A DNA stretch of 39,809 nt from Rhodocyclaceae bacterium (GCA_030680085.1 JAUXWU010000118.1:1-39809), one strand, 5' to 3'. Shown: positions 28,829-38,141, counted from the stretch's first letter. Numbers and translations: made by a program. The notes: a model not told the origin generated them from the letters alone.

Positions 28829-31048
28829 ATGAAACAGCACCGATTTTCCATCGCGCTAGCCATCGCGGCCCTGCCTTTCACCTTGCACGCTCAGGACGAC
28901 GAACTGTTCACTGTCGTCGTGACGGCCCAGAAAATCCAGAGCTTGAATGCCACTCGTCTCGGTGGCGCAGACCTGGCTCCCTTGCGTCCGGCCACCAGCG
29001 ATACCGCCAGCCTGCTGCGTGACATTCCCGGCGTCAGCCTCTACGGCGCCGGCGGCGTTTCCAGCCTCCCGGCGATTCACGGCCTTGCCGATGACCGGCT
29101 GCGCATCAAGGTCGATGGCATGGACCTTATTTCCGCCTGCGGCAACCACATGAATCCGCCACTCTCCTACATCGATCCGACCCACGTCGGCAGCATCAAC
29201 GTATTTGCCGGCATCGCGCCGGTAAGCTCCGGCGGCGACAGCATCGGCGGCACGATTCTGGTCAATTCCCCCGCTGCGGAATTTGCCAAGGCCGGGCAAG
29301 GCCTGCTCCTCAAGGGCGCGGCAGGTGCCTTTTACCGCAGCAACGGCAATGCCAATGGCGGCAACCTTTCCGCGACCATCGCCAACGAAAAACTGAGCAT
29401 GACCTACAGCGGTTCGACCGCCAAGGCCGATAACTACACGGCGGGCGGCGACTTCAAGCCAGCCGGGCTTGCGGCAGCCGGTCGCGGCTGGCTGGCTGGC
29501 GACGAGGTTGGCTCGTCCATGTATGAGTCGACCAATCAGTCGCTCAAATTCGCGCTGCGCCACGAAAACCACCTGGTCGAGTTCAAGTACGGCGTGCAGG
29601 ACATCCCTGTCCAGGGCTGGACCAACCAGCGCATGGACATGACCGGCAACGACAGCACACAACTCAACCTGCGTTACCGGGGCCAGTTCGACTGGGGCGC
29701 ACTGGAGGCGCGTGCCTATAACGAAAAGACGCGGCACGTCATGCAATTTGGCGACGACAAGCTTTACTGGTATGGCTCAACCACGGCGGTGGACGGCATT
29801 CCCTGCGTGCCCAGCGGCGGCACCACCGGTTGTGCGGCGGGTATGCCGATGGATACCCAGGGCGACAACACCGGCGTGGTCGTCAAGGCGGACATCATCC
29901 TTTCGGCGCGCGATCTGCTGCGGGTGGGTGGCGAGGCCCAGCGTTATCGCCTCGACGACTGGTGGGATCCGTCCGGCAAAGGAATGTGGCCCAATGTTTT
30001 CTGGAATATCAACAATGGCGAGCGTGATCGTCTGGCCCTCTTCGGTGAATGGGAGGCGCAGTGGAATCCGCAATGGCTGACGCAATTGGGCCTGCGGCAC
30101 GAAACTGTCGATATGAATGCGGGCAATGTGCAGGGCTATAACGTTCTCTCCTATGGCGCTGATGCAACTGCCTTCAATGCCAAAGACCGCAAGAAGACCG
30201 ACCACAATCTGGACTTCACCGCACTGGCGCGCTATACGCCGGATGCCACGCAAACCTTCGAGGCCGGTTATGCCCAGAAAACCCGCTCACCCAACCTCTA
30301 CGAGCGCTACGCCTGGTCGACGGGCGGGATGGCGATGCGCATGATCAACATGACTGGCGACGGCAACGGCTATGTCGGCAATCTCGACCTGAAGCCGGAA
30401 GTGGCCCATACCCTGAGCGCCACCGCCGACTGGCACGATGCCGCGAAGGAGCAATGGGGCTTCAAGCTCACGCCCTACCTCACCTACGTCGATGATTACA
30501 TCGATGCCGCCCGGATCGCCACCACCTACACATCGACACAGTACGTCTATCTCCGCTTCGTCAATCAGTCTGCCCGGCTGTATGGCCTGGATCTCTCGGG
30601 CCACTTCCCGTTGGCGAAGATCGATGGTTACGGCAGTTTCACCGCAACCGGCAAGTTGAATTACGTGCGCGGCAAGAACCGCACGACCGGCGACGATCTC
30701 TACAACATGATGCCGCCGAACGCGAAACTGGCTGTGGTGCATAAGCTCGGTGCCTGGACCAATACCCTCGAAACCGAACTGGTGAGCGCCAAGGACCAGG
30801 TTAACGCAGAGCGCAACGAAGTCCGGACGTCCGGCTATGGCCTGATCCACCTGCGCAGTAGTTACGAGTGGAAGCAGGCGCGCTTCGATATCGGTATCGA
30901 GAACCTGTTCGACAAGCTCTACAAGCATCCGCTGGGCGGCGCTTACCTGGGCCAGGGCAAGACCATGTCCGGAACGATTGTCCCCTGGGGCGTTACCGTT
31001 CCCGGCATGGGCCGCTCGATTTACGCCGGGGTGAACGTCAAGTTCTGA
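28829..31048 (+). CDS. TonB-dependent receptor, OprC-like (probable copper receptor)
   Basis: Plug and barrel architecture; C104-GNH-M108 and H303-V-M305 match the CxxxM/HxM pattern of OprC. Confidence 0.85.
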   Translation: MKQHRFSIALAIAALPFTLHAQDDELFTVVVTAQKIQSLNATRLGGADLAPLRPATSDTASLLRDIPGVSLYGAGGVSSLPAIHGLADDRLRIKVDGMDLISACGNHMNPPLSYIDPTHVGSINVFAGIAPVSSGGDSIGGTILVNSPAAEFAKAGQGLLLKGAAGAFYRSNGNANGGNLSATIANEKLSMTYSGSTAKADNYTAGGDFKPAGLAAAGRGWLAGDEVGSSMYESTNQSLKFALRHENHLVEFKYGVQDIPVQGWTNQRMDMTGNDSTQLNLRYRGQFDWGALEARAYNEKTRHVMQFGDDKLYWYGSTTAVDGIPCVPSGGTTGCAAGMPMDTQGDNTGVVVKADIILSARDLLRVGGEAQRYRLDDWWDPSGKGMWPNVFWNINNGERDRLALFGEWEAQWNPQWLTQLGLRHETVDMNAGNVQGYNVLSYGADATAFNAKDRKKTDHNLDFTALARYTPDATQTFEAGYAQKTRSPNLYERYAWSTGGMAMRMINMTGDGNGYVGNLDLKPEVAHTLSATADWHDAAKEQWGFKLTPYLTYVDDYIDAARIATTYTSTQYVYLRFVNQSARLYGLDLSGHFPLAKIDGYGSFTATGKLNYVRGKNRTTGDDLYNMMPPNAKLAVVHKLGAWTNTLETELVSAKDQVNAERNEVRTSGYGLIHLRSSYEWKQARFDIGIENLFDKLYKHPLGGAYLGQGKTMSGTIVPWGVTVPGMGRSIYAGVNVKF

Positions 31049-31071
31049 AAGTCGGCTCTGGTGGGACGGCG
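31048..31071 (-). repeat. Dispersed repeat, diverged copy F
   Basis: AAAGTCGGCTCTGGTGGGACGGCG; fills the gap between two convergent genes. Confidence 0.8.
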
Positions 31072-31076
31072 CGAGG

Positions 31077-32165
31077 CTATCGAGGAAACGTCAGCCGCAC
31101 GGCCAGCCCCGGCTGGCCGATCCCGTCGGCCAGTTCGAGATGCGCGCCATGCAGCTCGGCGATGCGGGCGACGATGGACAGGCCCAGGCCGCTGCCTTCA
31201 ATGTCCTGCCCGGCCAGGCGATGCAGGCGCCGCAGCGCCTGGTCACGCTGATCGGCGGGTATGCCCGGCCCGCTATCGCTGACCATCAGGAGGACATCGC
31301 TTCCTGTCGACGTGACGGCAACGCGCACCTGCCCGCCCGCCGGCGTATAGCGCACCGCATTGTCGAGCAGGTTGCGCAGCAGGATGCGCAGCATGGCGTC
31401 GTTGGCCATCAGGCTGACCGGCGCGGGTGCAGCGAGTTCGAGCGCGATATTTTTTTCCAGCGCCGCCACGCCGTGATCCGCGCAGATCGCCACGGCCAAC
31501 TCGTCGAGACGCACCGTGTCCATGGGCAACCCGGCGGCCGGATCGAGCCGGGCGAGTGTCAGCAATTGTTCGACCAGATGGCTGGCGCGGCGCGCACCGG
31601 CGGCCAGTTGCGCGATGGCATGATCGCGTTCCGCCGCATCGCGCGCGCGCAAGGCGACCTGCGCCTGGGCGGCGATGGCGGCAAGCGGCGTGCGCAGTTC
31701 GTGGGCCGCATCGGCGGTGAAGCGACGCTCATTCTCGAGCGCGCGATCGACGCGGGTAAACAGTTTGTTGAGGGCTTCGAGCAGGGGCCGGATCTCGCGT
31801 GGCGCCACCGCAGGCGCTACCGGATCGAGGCGCTCGGGCGCACGTTTGCCGAGTTCGGCGGCGACTTCGTCGAGCGGCGCCAGTCCGCGCCGCGTGGCGA
31901 ACCAGATCCAGCCCCCCAGCAAGGGCAGGCCGAACAGGAGCGGGGTCAGCAGGCCTTGGATGAAATGCTCATCGAATTCTTCACGCAAGCGATCCCGGGC
32001 TTCATGGCGATCGCGCTTTTCCTCATGCTTGTGCAACTTGGCCAGTTCGTGGCGCGCCTCGAAGTAGACAACGCCCATCGCCCCCAGCCAGCCGATGGTG
32101 ATGCCGCCCAGCAGCCAGACGAGCAGGCGCCGCCGCAACGAGAACCAGCGCGTCTGCCCGCTCAT
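31077..32165 (-). CDS. Sensor histidine kinase (QseC/PmrB-like)
   Basis: Two TMs, HisKA (RRFTADAAHELRTPLAAIAAQAQVAL), HATPase. Confidence 0.9.
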   Translation of the reverse strand: MSGQTRWFSLRRRLLVWLLGGITIGWLGAMGVVYFEARHELAKLHKHEEKRDRHEARDRLREEFDEHFIQGLLTPLLFGLPLLGGWIWFATRRGLAPLDEVAAELGKRAPERLDPVAPAVAPREIRPLLEALNKLFTRVDRALENERRFTADAAHELRTPLAAIAAQAQVALRARDAAERDHAIAQLAAGARRASHLVEQLLTLARLDPAAGLPMDTVRLDELAVAICADHGVAALEKNIALELAAPAPVSLMANDAMLRILLRNLLDNAVRYTPAGGQVRVAVTSTGSDVLLMVSDSGPGIPADQRDQALRRLHRLAGQDIEGSGLGLSIVARIAELHGAHLELADGIGQPGLAVRLTFPR

Positions 32166-32821
32166 GCCCTGGCCACCATGTAGCCCACGCCACGCAGCGT
32201 CTTGATCAGCTCGGCGCCGAGTTTTTTGCGCAAATGATGGATATGCACTTCAAGCGCGTTGCTGTCCGGCTCGTCGCGCCAGCCATAGAGCGCGCCTTCG
32301 AGCTGGGCACGCGTCATGACCCGGCCGCGGTTTTCCAGCAGGGTCTGCAACAAGGAAAACTCGCGCACCGAAAGCTCCACGGCCGTTCCGGCCCGCGTGA
32401 CCTGGCGGGCGGCGGGATCAAGCACCAGATCGCCATGCCGCAACAAGGGCACCGCGCGACCCGCCGTACGCCGCGCCAGCGCTCGCACGCGCGCCGCCAG
32501 TTCGTCGAGATCGACCGGCTTGACGAGGTAATCGTCGGCGCCGCCATCGAGTCCGGCGATCTTGTCGCCGGTGGCGTCGCGCGCGGTCAGGATCAGCACC
32601 GGCAGCGTCTGTCCGCGCCCGCGCAGGCGCGCCAGCACCTCCATGCCCGCCAGGCGCGGCAGGCCGAGATCGAGCACCAGCAGGTCGAAGCTTTCGCTCT
32701 TGAGGGCGAGGTCGGCGGCAATGCCGTCCTTCACCCAGTCGACGGCATAGCCGTCTTGGCGCAGGCCAACCATCAGGCCATCGCCCAGTTGTGGATCATC
32801 TTCGGCAAGGAGTATGCGCAT
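32162..32821 (-). CDS. OmpR-family response regulator (QseB/PmrA-like)
   Basis: MRILLAEDDPQLGDGLMVGLRQDGYAVDWVKDG..., winged-helix C-terminus. Confidence 0.93.
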   Translation of the reverse strand: MRILLAEDDPQLGDGLMVGLRQDGYAVDWVKDGIAADLALKSESFDLLVLDLGLPRLAGMEVLARLRGRGQTLPVLILTARDATGDKIAGLDGGADDYLVKPVDLDELAARVRALARRTAGRAVPLLRHGDLVLDPAARQVTRAGTAVELSVREFSLLQTLLENRGRVMTRAQLEGALYGWRDEPDSNALEVHIHHLRKKLGAELIKTLRGVGYMVARA

Positions 32822-32831
32822 GCCCGTAATC

Positions 32832-33437
32832 TTAGCGCGCCAACCACCATGCGCAGACAGCCACCCAGCCGAGCAGCAACACGACCGCCAGCGGGCGGGT
32901 ACTGCTGATCGCCTCGTCGGGCCGTCCCTGCTTCAATCCGGTGAACATCGCCTGCACCAGATTCTCGCGATGGGCAAGACTGCTGACGACGACGCCGCCC
33001 ACGTGCAGCAGGGCCACGGCCAGCATGCCCGACGCCAGCGCTTCATGCACTTCCTCCAGCCACTCCCCACCGATGTCTTGATAGACAAGCCAGCCGCTCG
33101 CCCCAGCCAGCAGCCCCAGGCTCAGCAAGGCAAGGATGGCCCAACCGCCTGCGGCATTGTGGCCGGCATACTGCGACTCTTCACGCCGGAACAGGCCAGA
33201 GACATAGTCCAGCACCGCCCCCGGGCCGCGCACGAAGCTGGAAAAACGCGCATGGCGCGTACCGAAAACTCCCCAGAGCAGGCGAAACAGCACGACGCCG
33301 ACGACGGTGCCGCCGGCGAAGGCATGCACCAGACGCCATTCCTCGCTCTCGCCGGTAATCCAGGCCAGCGCGAACGCGCCAACCAGCAACCAGTGGCCGA
33401 TGCGCACCGGCCAGTCCCAGACCCGGATCTTGTTCAT
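32832..33437 (-). CDS. Cytochrome b561-type membrane protein
   Basis: RVWDWPVRIGHWLLVGAFALAWITGESEEWRLVHAFAG. Confidence 0.92.
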   Translation of the reverse strand: MNKIRVWDWPVRIGHWLLVGAFALAWITGESEEWRLVHAFAGGTVVGVVLFRLLWGVFGTRHARFSSFVRGPGAVLDYVSGLFRREESQYAGHNAAGGWAILALLSLGLLAGASGWLVYQDIGGEWLEEVHEALASGMLAVALLHVGGVVVSSLAHRENLVQAMFTGLKQGRPDEAISSTRPLAVVLLLGWVAVCAWWLAR

Positions 33438-33438
33438 G

Positions 33439-33918
33439 TCAGTCCTTCCTGTGCTTGCCGTTCGGCATCACGATCTCGCGCTCGCGATAACTTCCATCCG
33501 CCGCCCTGGTATGGCAGGCCGCGCAGTTGGCCGGCGTTTTCACCTTGGCATGCGTCCAGTCGGCGCGCGGTACCTCGCGGTGTTCGCGCAGGAACCAGTC
33601 CGTCTGCGTGAGCCGCGGCAGCTCGCCGGCTGGTGCCGTCCTGCCAGCGCCGACTTTTCTGCCGCCCGCATTGCGGACGTGAAAGTCTTCGAGGGTCTGG
33701 CGCGTTTTCTCATCAAGGCTCGCGTTGTCGCCGTAGTGCTTGTCCAGCGAGCGCATCACGCGCCGCCAGTCGTCCGCCACCAGCAACTGCGGGGGAAAGG
33801 CCACGTGGCAGCTCCCGCACTCGGCCTGGAAGGCCGGCGGCGCATTGAGGGGCAGGCGCAGGTCGTCCGCATAGGCGGCCAGCGGGAGCAATGCAATCAG
33901 CAACAGGGATTTGTTCAT
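33439..33918 (-). CDS. Diheme cytochrome c (DHC-like)
   Basis: CGSCH and CAACH heme motifs; between b561 and SHP-like genes. Confidence 0.9.
   Translation of the reverse strand: MNKSLLLIALLPLAAYADDLRLPLNAPPAFQAECGSCHVAFPPQLLVADDWRRVMRSLDKHYGDNASLDEKTRQTLEDFHVRNAGGRKVGAGRTAPAGELPRLTQTDWFLREHREVPRADWTHAKVKTPANCAACHTRAADGSYREREIVMPNGKHRKD
33633..33658 (+). repeat. Dispersed repeat, copy G (inside the DHC gene)
   Basis: GTGCCGTCCTGCCAGCGCCGACTTTT; encodes KVGAGRTA in the cytochrome. Confidence 0.88.
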
Positions 33919-33919
33919 G

Positions 33920-34324
33920 TCAGCGTCCTCCGGTCAGAAAAGCGATGTAGTCGGCCTTCTCGGCCGGGTTGCATTCGCGGCCTACGACTTCGGTGCAGTT
34001 GCGCTTGAACCACTTCTCCACCTTGGCCGGATCGGTGAAGCGTTCCGCATTCGCGGCAGGCGCCAGCGGCTTGATCGACTTGTCGGTGACGACATGGCGG
34101 CCGGCCTGTGCTGGCGCATCGGTATGGCAACTGGCGCAGGACGACAACTTCGCCGAAACGCCAAAGCGGCGCGCATGGAACTCGGCACCGCGCTGGGCGG
34201 AAGGCTGGAAGCCCGCAGCCTGTTGCGCGGCTTCCGTGCGATAACCTGCCAGCAGTTCGGCGGGTGTGGCAGCCTGGGCGGATGCGGCGCACAGGACAGT
34301 CAGGACAGCAATGACGATTTTCAT
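33920..34324 (-). CDS. DUF1924 / SHP-like cytochrome c
   Basis: Signal peptide; CASCHTDAPAQAGRHVVTDKSIKPLAPAANAERFTDPAKVEKWFKRNC. Confidence 0.88.
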   Translation of the reverse strand: MKIVIAVLTVLCAASAQAATPAELLAGYRTEAAQQAAGFQPSAQRGAEFHARRFGVSAKLSSCASCHTDAPAQAGRHVVTDKSIKPLAPAANAERFTDPAKVEKWFKRNCTEVVGRECNPAEKADYIAFLTGGR

Positions 34325-34376
34325 GGCCGGTCTCCTTTGGGTGGGTTGAACATGGCCCGCAGTGTGACGACCGGAA

Positions 34377-34415
34377 CTTAAGATCGGCTTAAGCCAGGCT
34401 TACGGCAGGCTTAAG
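34377..34415. promoter_or_regulatory. PmrA/QseB-type operator array: four CTTAAG-like hexamers at 11-bp period
   Basis: CTTAAG-N5-CTTAAG-N5-CTTACG-N5-CTTAAG upstream of the SHP operon. Confidence 0.8.
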
Positions 34416-34480
34416 CCGACTGAAACACGCGACCCAACAAGCGCTGCGATTACCGACCACGAACCAGACTTGTAAAGTCG

Positions 34481-35479
34481 TCAGCCGATCAGGATCAGGT
34501 TGGAGCGCAGGATCATGGCCGTGGCAACTGCCGCGAAAATCAGATAGCCGACGGCAGCGGCGCCGGCCAGCCGCGCGGCGGTGCGCGGCACGACCTCGGC
34601 CAGGCTGGGGACGCGGCGAAAGGCCTGCAGGGCGCCGACCGCCAGGCCGGCGGCGGTGGCGGCGAACAGGGGGATGTAGAGCAGGTAACCCTGGTAGTCG
34701 TATTCCGGCTTGAGGATGCAGAACGGGCAATGGTGGTGCGGATGTTCGTAGATGTAGAGCGAGACGAAAGAAATGATGCCGGCGATGGCGGCAACAAATG
34801 CGGCGGCGCTCGCCAGGGCGACGAGATAACCGCCGCGCCTTGTTGCGGCGTGGAGTGTCGCCATCAGTAGCGCCGCGCCCAGCGCGGCATAGAAACCGAT
34901 CATGGCCGGCTGCGGCGGCAAGGCGGCAAGGTCGCCGGTGAGTGTCTGGGCACCCGCCGAAAACAGGCTGCCGCAGCAGGAGGTGATGACATCGGCTTTG
35001 AGGCCGAGAAAATACCAGAGCTGGAGTAGGAAATTCGCCGCCAGCAGCGGCACGAGCGCCAGCAGCAGCGCGTATTTGATGCGCACCAGGGGATAGTCCG
35101 GGGCGCGGGTATCGACGTGGTTGATGACCAGCCAGAGGGCGGTCAGGAAGAAGCTGGCTATCTGAGCGATCAGGGCCGGATAGCCATAGGCATTGACGTT
35201 CAAGACCCCGGCGGCGCACATCGCACCGACGAAATGCCCCGCCAGGCGGTCGGCATTGAAGATGAACAACAGCAGGGCGATGCCCTGGATGGCGAGCACG
35301 AAGCTCAGCAGCGTCGAGAAGAGATAGGTGCGGCGCTCCAGTTGCAGTTGCCGTTCGGAGCCGCTACGGATGTTCCAGTGGCGGATGATCTGCACGGCGA
35401 AAGGCGCGGCAGCCAGCAGCATGGCCAGCCCCAGGCCGGCAGCCAGCAGCAGGGCGATGATCGTCGGCTGGAATATCAC
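34481..35479 (-). CDS. Uncharacterised polytopic membrane protein with HPHHHCPFC and CC motifs
   Basis: SLYIYEHPHHHCPFCILKPEYDYQGYLLYIPLF; VITSCCGSLF; overlaps the ABC ATPase gene. Confidence 0.85.
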   Translation of the reverse strand: MIFQPTIIALLLAAGLGLAMLLAAAPFAVQIIRHWNIRSGSERQLQLERRTYLFSTLLSFVLAIQGIALLLFIFNADRLAGHFVGAMCAAGVLNVNAYGYPALIAQIASFFLTALWLVINHVDTRAPDYPLVRIKYALLLALVPLLAANFLLQLWYFLGLKADVITSCCGSLFSAGAQTLTGDLAALPPQPAMIGFYAALGAALLMATLHAATRRGGYLVALASAAAFVAAIAGIISFVSLYIYEHPHHHCPFCILKPEYDYQGYLLYIPLFAATAAGLAVGALQAFRRVPSLAEVVPRTAARLAGAAAVGYLIFAAVATAMILRSNLILIG

Positions 35480-36150
35480 GCTGCCACGATGCGTCCGTCA
35501 CGCATGTTGATGACGCGATGGACGGCGGCCGACTGGATCACTAGCGGATCGTGGCTGCTCAGAATGACCGTCCGCCCCGCGCTGGCGAAGCCGTCCAGGA
35601 TGGCGAGAAATTCCCTGGCCAGGGTGGTGTCGAGGTTGGCGGTCGGCTCGTCGGCGATCAGCACTTCCGGGTCGTTGATCAGCGCCCGGGCAATGGCGAC
35701 GCGTTGCTGCTCGCCGCCGGAGAGCCACTCGACCTTCGCGTCGCGACGGTGGGCGAGTTGCAGTTGATCGAGGAGCATGGCGGCCTTGGCGCGCACCTCA
35801 TGTTGCGGGCGGCCGCAGGGCGCGGCGGGCAGCATGACGTTTTCTTCCGCCGACAGGCCGCGGATCAGGTTGAACTGCTGGAAGACGAAGCCGAAGCTGC
35901 GGCGGCGCAGTTGCGTCAGGAAGCGCTCGGGCAGGCCGGAGATGTCCTCGCCCTTGAAGCGCGCACGGCCGCTGGTCGGCCGCGCCAGGCAGCCGATCAG
36001 CGTCAAGAGCGTGGTCTTGCCCGAGCCGCTGGGACCGCAGATGGCTGTAACCCGATTTGCCTCGATGCTGAGATTGATGCCATCCAGGGCCCGGAACTCG
36101 TTGTGCTGTCCCTGGTTGAACACCTTGCGAACGTCGGCTAGTTCGATCAT
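35476..36150 (-). CDS. ABC transporter ATP-binding protein (LolD/MacB type)
   Basis: GPSGSGKTTLLTLIGCLARPTSG, LSGGEQQRVAIARALINDPEVLIADEPTANLD. Confidence 0.94.
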   Translation of the reverse strand: MIELADVRKVFNQGQHNEFRALDGINLSIEANRVTAICGPSGSGKTTLLTLIGCLARPTSGRARFKGEDISGLPERFLTQLRRRSFGFVFQQFNLIRGLSAEENVMLPAAPCGRPQHEVRAKAAMLLDQLQLAHRRDAKVEWLSGGEQQRVAIARALINDPEVLIADEPTANLDTTLAREFLAILDGFASAGRTVILSSHDPLVIQSAAVHRVINMRDGRIVAA

Positions 36151-37283
36151 GAACGCATGGCCGCGTCGGGGTCGGTGGTCGCCGCGCGCCAGATCGGCAC
36201 CAGCACCGCCGCCGTGTAGGGAATCACCGTGAAAAAGCCCAGCGTCACCACGGCCAGGCCGTCAATCTCGGGGGTAAGTTGAAAACGCGGGTAGAGCACG
36301 GACCAACCCTTGAGCACCGGTTCGAACAATATGCCGCCAGCGTAAAACACATGCAGATAGGCGGCGAGATAGCCGAGCAGAAAAGCCGTGAGCGAAATCA
36401 ACACGCCCTCCCAGAGCTTCATGCGGATGACGTCGCCGGTCTCCCAACCAATCGCTTTGAGGATGCCGATCTCGCGCTTTTCCTCGGCGGAAAGCCCTGC
36501 CGCCTTGTCCCAGGCGAGAATGGCGAAGGCCAGGATCGCGCCCGAGAGAATCGCCAGGACGATACCCTCGCGCCAGTCAAAGATCGACGCATAGGTGCGC
36601 AGCACTTCCTCGCGCAGGATGGGCCGCGAATCGGGCAGCGCGGCGGCCAGCTTGGCGGCGACGTTCCGCACCTCCTGCGGATTGGCCACGGAGAGCGTGA
36701 TATCGGTGTAATGCCCGGCCGGGAAACCGAAGAAGTCACGGAAATCGTCTGCGTGCATCAGCACCAGATCGGCGCTGATCAGCTCGGAGTCATGCGGCAG
36801 GATGTCGGCGACGATGAAGGAGTACAACTTGCCCGAATAGGCGCGGAAGGAGATGCCGGTCTCCTGCGTCAGCCCGCGTATGCGCTCAAGGCCCGAGCCG
36901 ATCACGATGGTGCCGCGCTCGACGTCGCCGGCGGTGGGCGCCATGAAGGTGTAGTTGGCCTTGATCACGGGGTCGTAGTAGTAACCCCACAGCCGTCCTT
37001 CCATCTTCTGCACGCCGCGGATCTTCCCGATCTTGTCCAGGTAGCCGGGTGGAATCAGGTCGTGGCGACCCGCCACCATGCGCTGCAGGATGAGTTCGGG
37101 CGAATCGGCGAGCACGCGCGTCGCCTCGTGGCGCAGCGCATGGGAAAACAGCGTCACCGAGGCCAGCACGAACACCAGTAGCGTGTAGACGGCCAGCAGG
37201 CCGAGGTTCTTCGCCTTGCGCCGCGCCAGCGAAGCCAGCGTGAAGTCAATCAGCGCGCGCTGCTGTTCTATCCAGATACGCAT
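36147..37283 (-). CDS. ABC transporter permease (FtsX/MacB type)
   Basis: N-terminal TM, large periplasmic domain, C-terminal FtsX-like TMs; coupled to the ATPase. Confidence 0.9.
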   Translation of the reverse strand: MRIWIEQQRALIDFTLASLARRKAKNLGLLAVYTLLVFVLASVTLFSHALRHEATRVLADSPELILQRMVAGRHDLIPPGYLDKIGKIRGVQKMEGRLWGYYYDPVIKANYTFMAPTAGDVERGTIVIGSGLERIRGLTQETGISFRAYSGKLYSFIVADILPHDSELISADLVLMHADDFRDFFGFPAGHYTDITLSVANPQEVRNVAAKLAAALPDSRPILREEVLRTYASIFDWREGIVLAILSGAILAFAILAWDKAAGLSAEEKREIGILKAIGWETGDVIRMKLWEGVLISLTAFLLGYLAAYLHVFYAGGILFEPVLKGWSVLYPRFQLTPEIDGLAVVTLGFFTVIPYTAAVLVPIWRAATTDPDAAMRS

Positions 37284-37581
37284 GACTATGGCTTGGCGGA
37301 ATGATCAAGCTACCGGTGGGGAAATGTTCCAGCGCCAGGGGGTGATCCTGAAAGGCGGCATGCCGGTCGGCCTGGGAAGGATGGCGCGTATAGCGCGCTT
37401 CGGTGAACAGCGCGAGGTCGGTCAGCCCCAGGCGTTCCGCCAGCGCGCGGTTGGCCTCAATGCGCACGGCGTGCTGTTTACGCAGCAGTGCCGCATCGAC
37501 AAAGCTCATGGCGAAACCTAACAGCGCCACGGCCAGGCAGGGCAAGACAAGGCGGCGCTTGTTGAATGATCTGATGAGCAT
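37246..37581 (-). CDS. Small membrane-anchored protein upstream of the permease
   Basis: MLIRSFNKRRLVLPCLAVALLGFAMSFVDAALLRKQHAVRIEANRALAERLGLTDLALFTEARYTRHPSQADRHAAF...; same operon. Confidence 0.65.
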   Translation of the reverse strand: MLIRSFNKRRLVLPCLAVALLGFAMSFVDAALLRKQHAVRIEANRALAERLGLTDLALFTEARYTRHPSQADRHAAFQDHPLALEHFPTGSLIIPPSHSHAYLDRTAARAD

Positions 37582-37588
37582 TGCAGAA

Positions 37589-37624
37589 GTGTAGCGGAGA
37601 CGCCGTCCCCATGCTGGCGGCGTG
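37589..37624 (+). repeat. Partial dispersed-repeat unit (GTGTAGCGGAGACGCCGTCCCCATGCTGGCGGCG)
   Basis: Shares AGTGTAGCGGAG and CGCCGTCCCCATGCTGGCGGCG with 38249-38320. Confidence 0.85.
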
Positions 37625-37643
37625 GCGGCGGCAAGACTGCATC

Positions 37644-38141
37644 TCAGTGCTTCATCTTGCTGTGATCCATGCCGCCCATGTCACCCTTGGGCGGCGCGTC
37701 CGCTGTTGGCTTTTTCACCGGCGCTTCGATGGTCTTGCTGCTGCCGTCGGCAAAGCCAAGCGTAATGGCGACCTGGTCACCCTCCCTGAGCGACACCTTC
37801 ATGTCGATCAACATGACGTGGTAGCTGCCGGGTTTGAGCAGTACCTCACCCTTGGCCGGCGCGACGATCTCCTTCACCTGGCGCATCCGCATCACGCCAC
37901 CATCGTTGATGTGGTTATGCAACTCGGTGATGCTGGCGGCCGTGGCGGCTGCGCTGACCAGCGGGATGGCCTTGTCGCCGGCGTTACGGAGTGTCATGAA
38001 GGCGCCGGTTGCCCTGGCGCCGGGAGGCGCCAGGCGGACACGGGGATCGACCACGCTGATCTGGTCGGCCATGCCGGCGGCAGCGGCCGGGGTGGCAAGA
38101 CTCGTCAGGACAAGGGCGGCGAGCGAGAGAAGGATTTTCAT
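37644..38141 (-). CDS. Periplasmic copper chaperone PCu(A)C with Met/His-rich tail
   Basis: DPRVRLAPPGARATGAFMTLRNAGDKAIPLVSA..., ELHNHINDGGVMRMRQVKEI...; tail GDMGGMDHSKMKH. Confidence 0.93.
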   Translation of the reverse strand: MKILLSLAALVLTSLATPAAAAGMADQISVVDPRVRLAPPGARATGAFMTLRNAGDKAIPLVSAAATAASITELHNHINDGGVMRMRQVKEIVAPAKGEVLLKPGSYHVMLIDMKVSLREGDQVAITLGFADGSSKTIEAPVKKPTADAPPKGDMGGMDHSKMKH

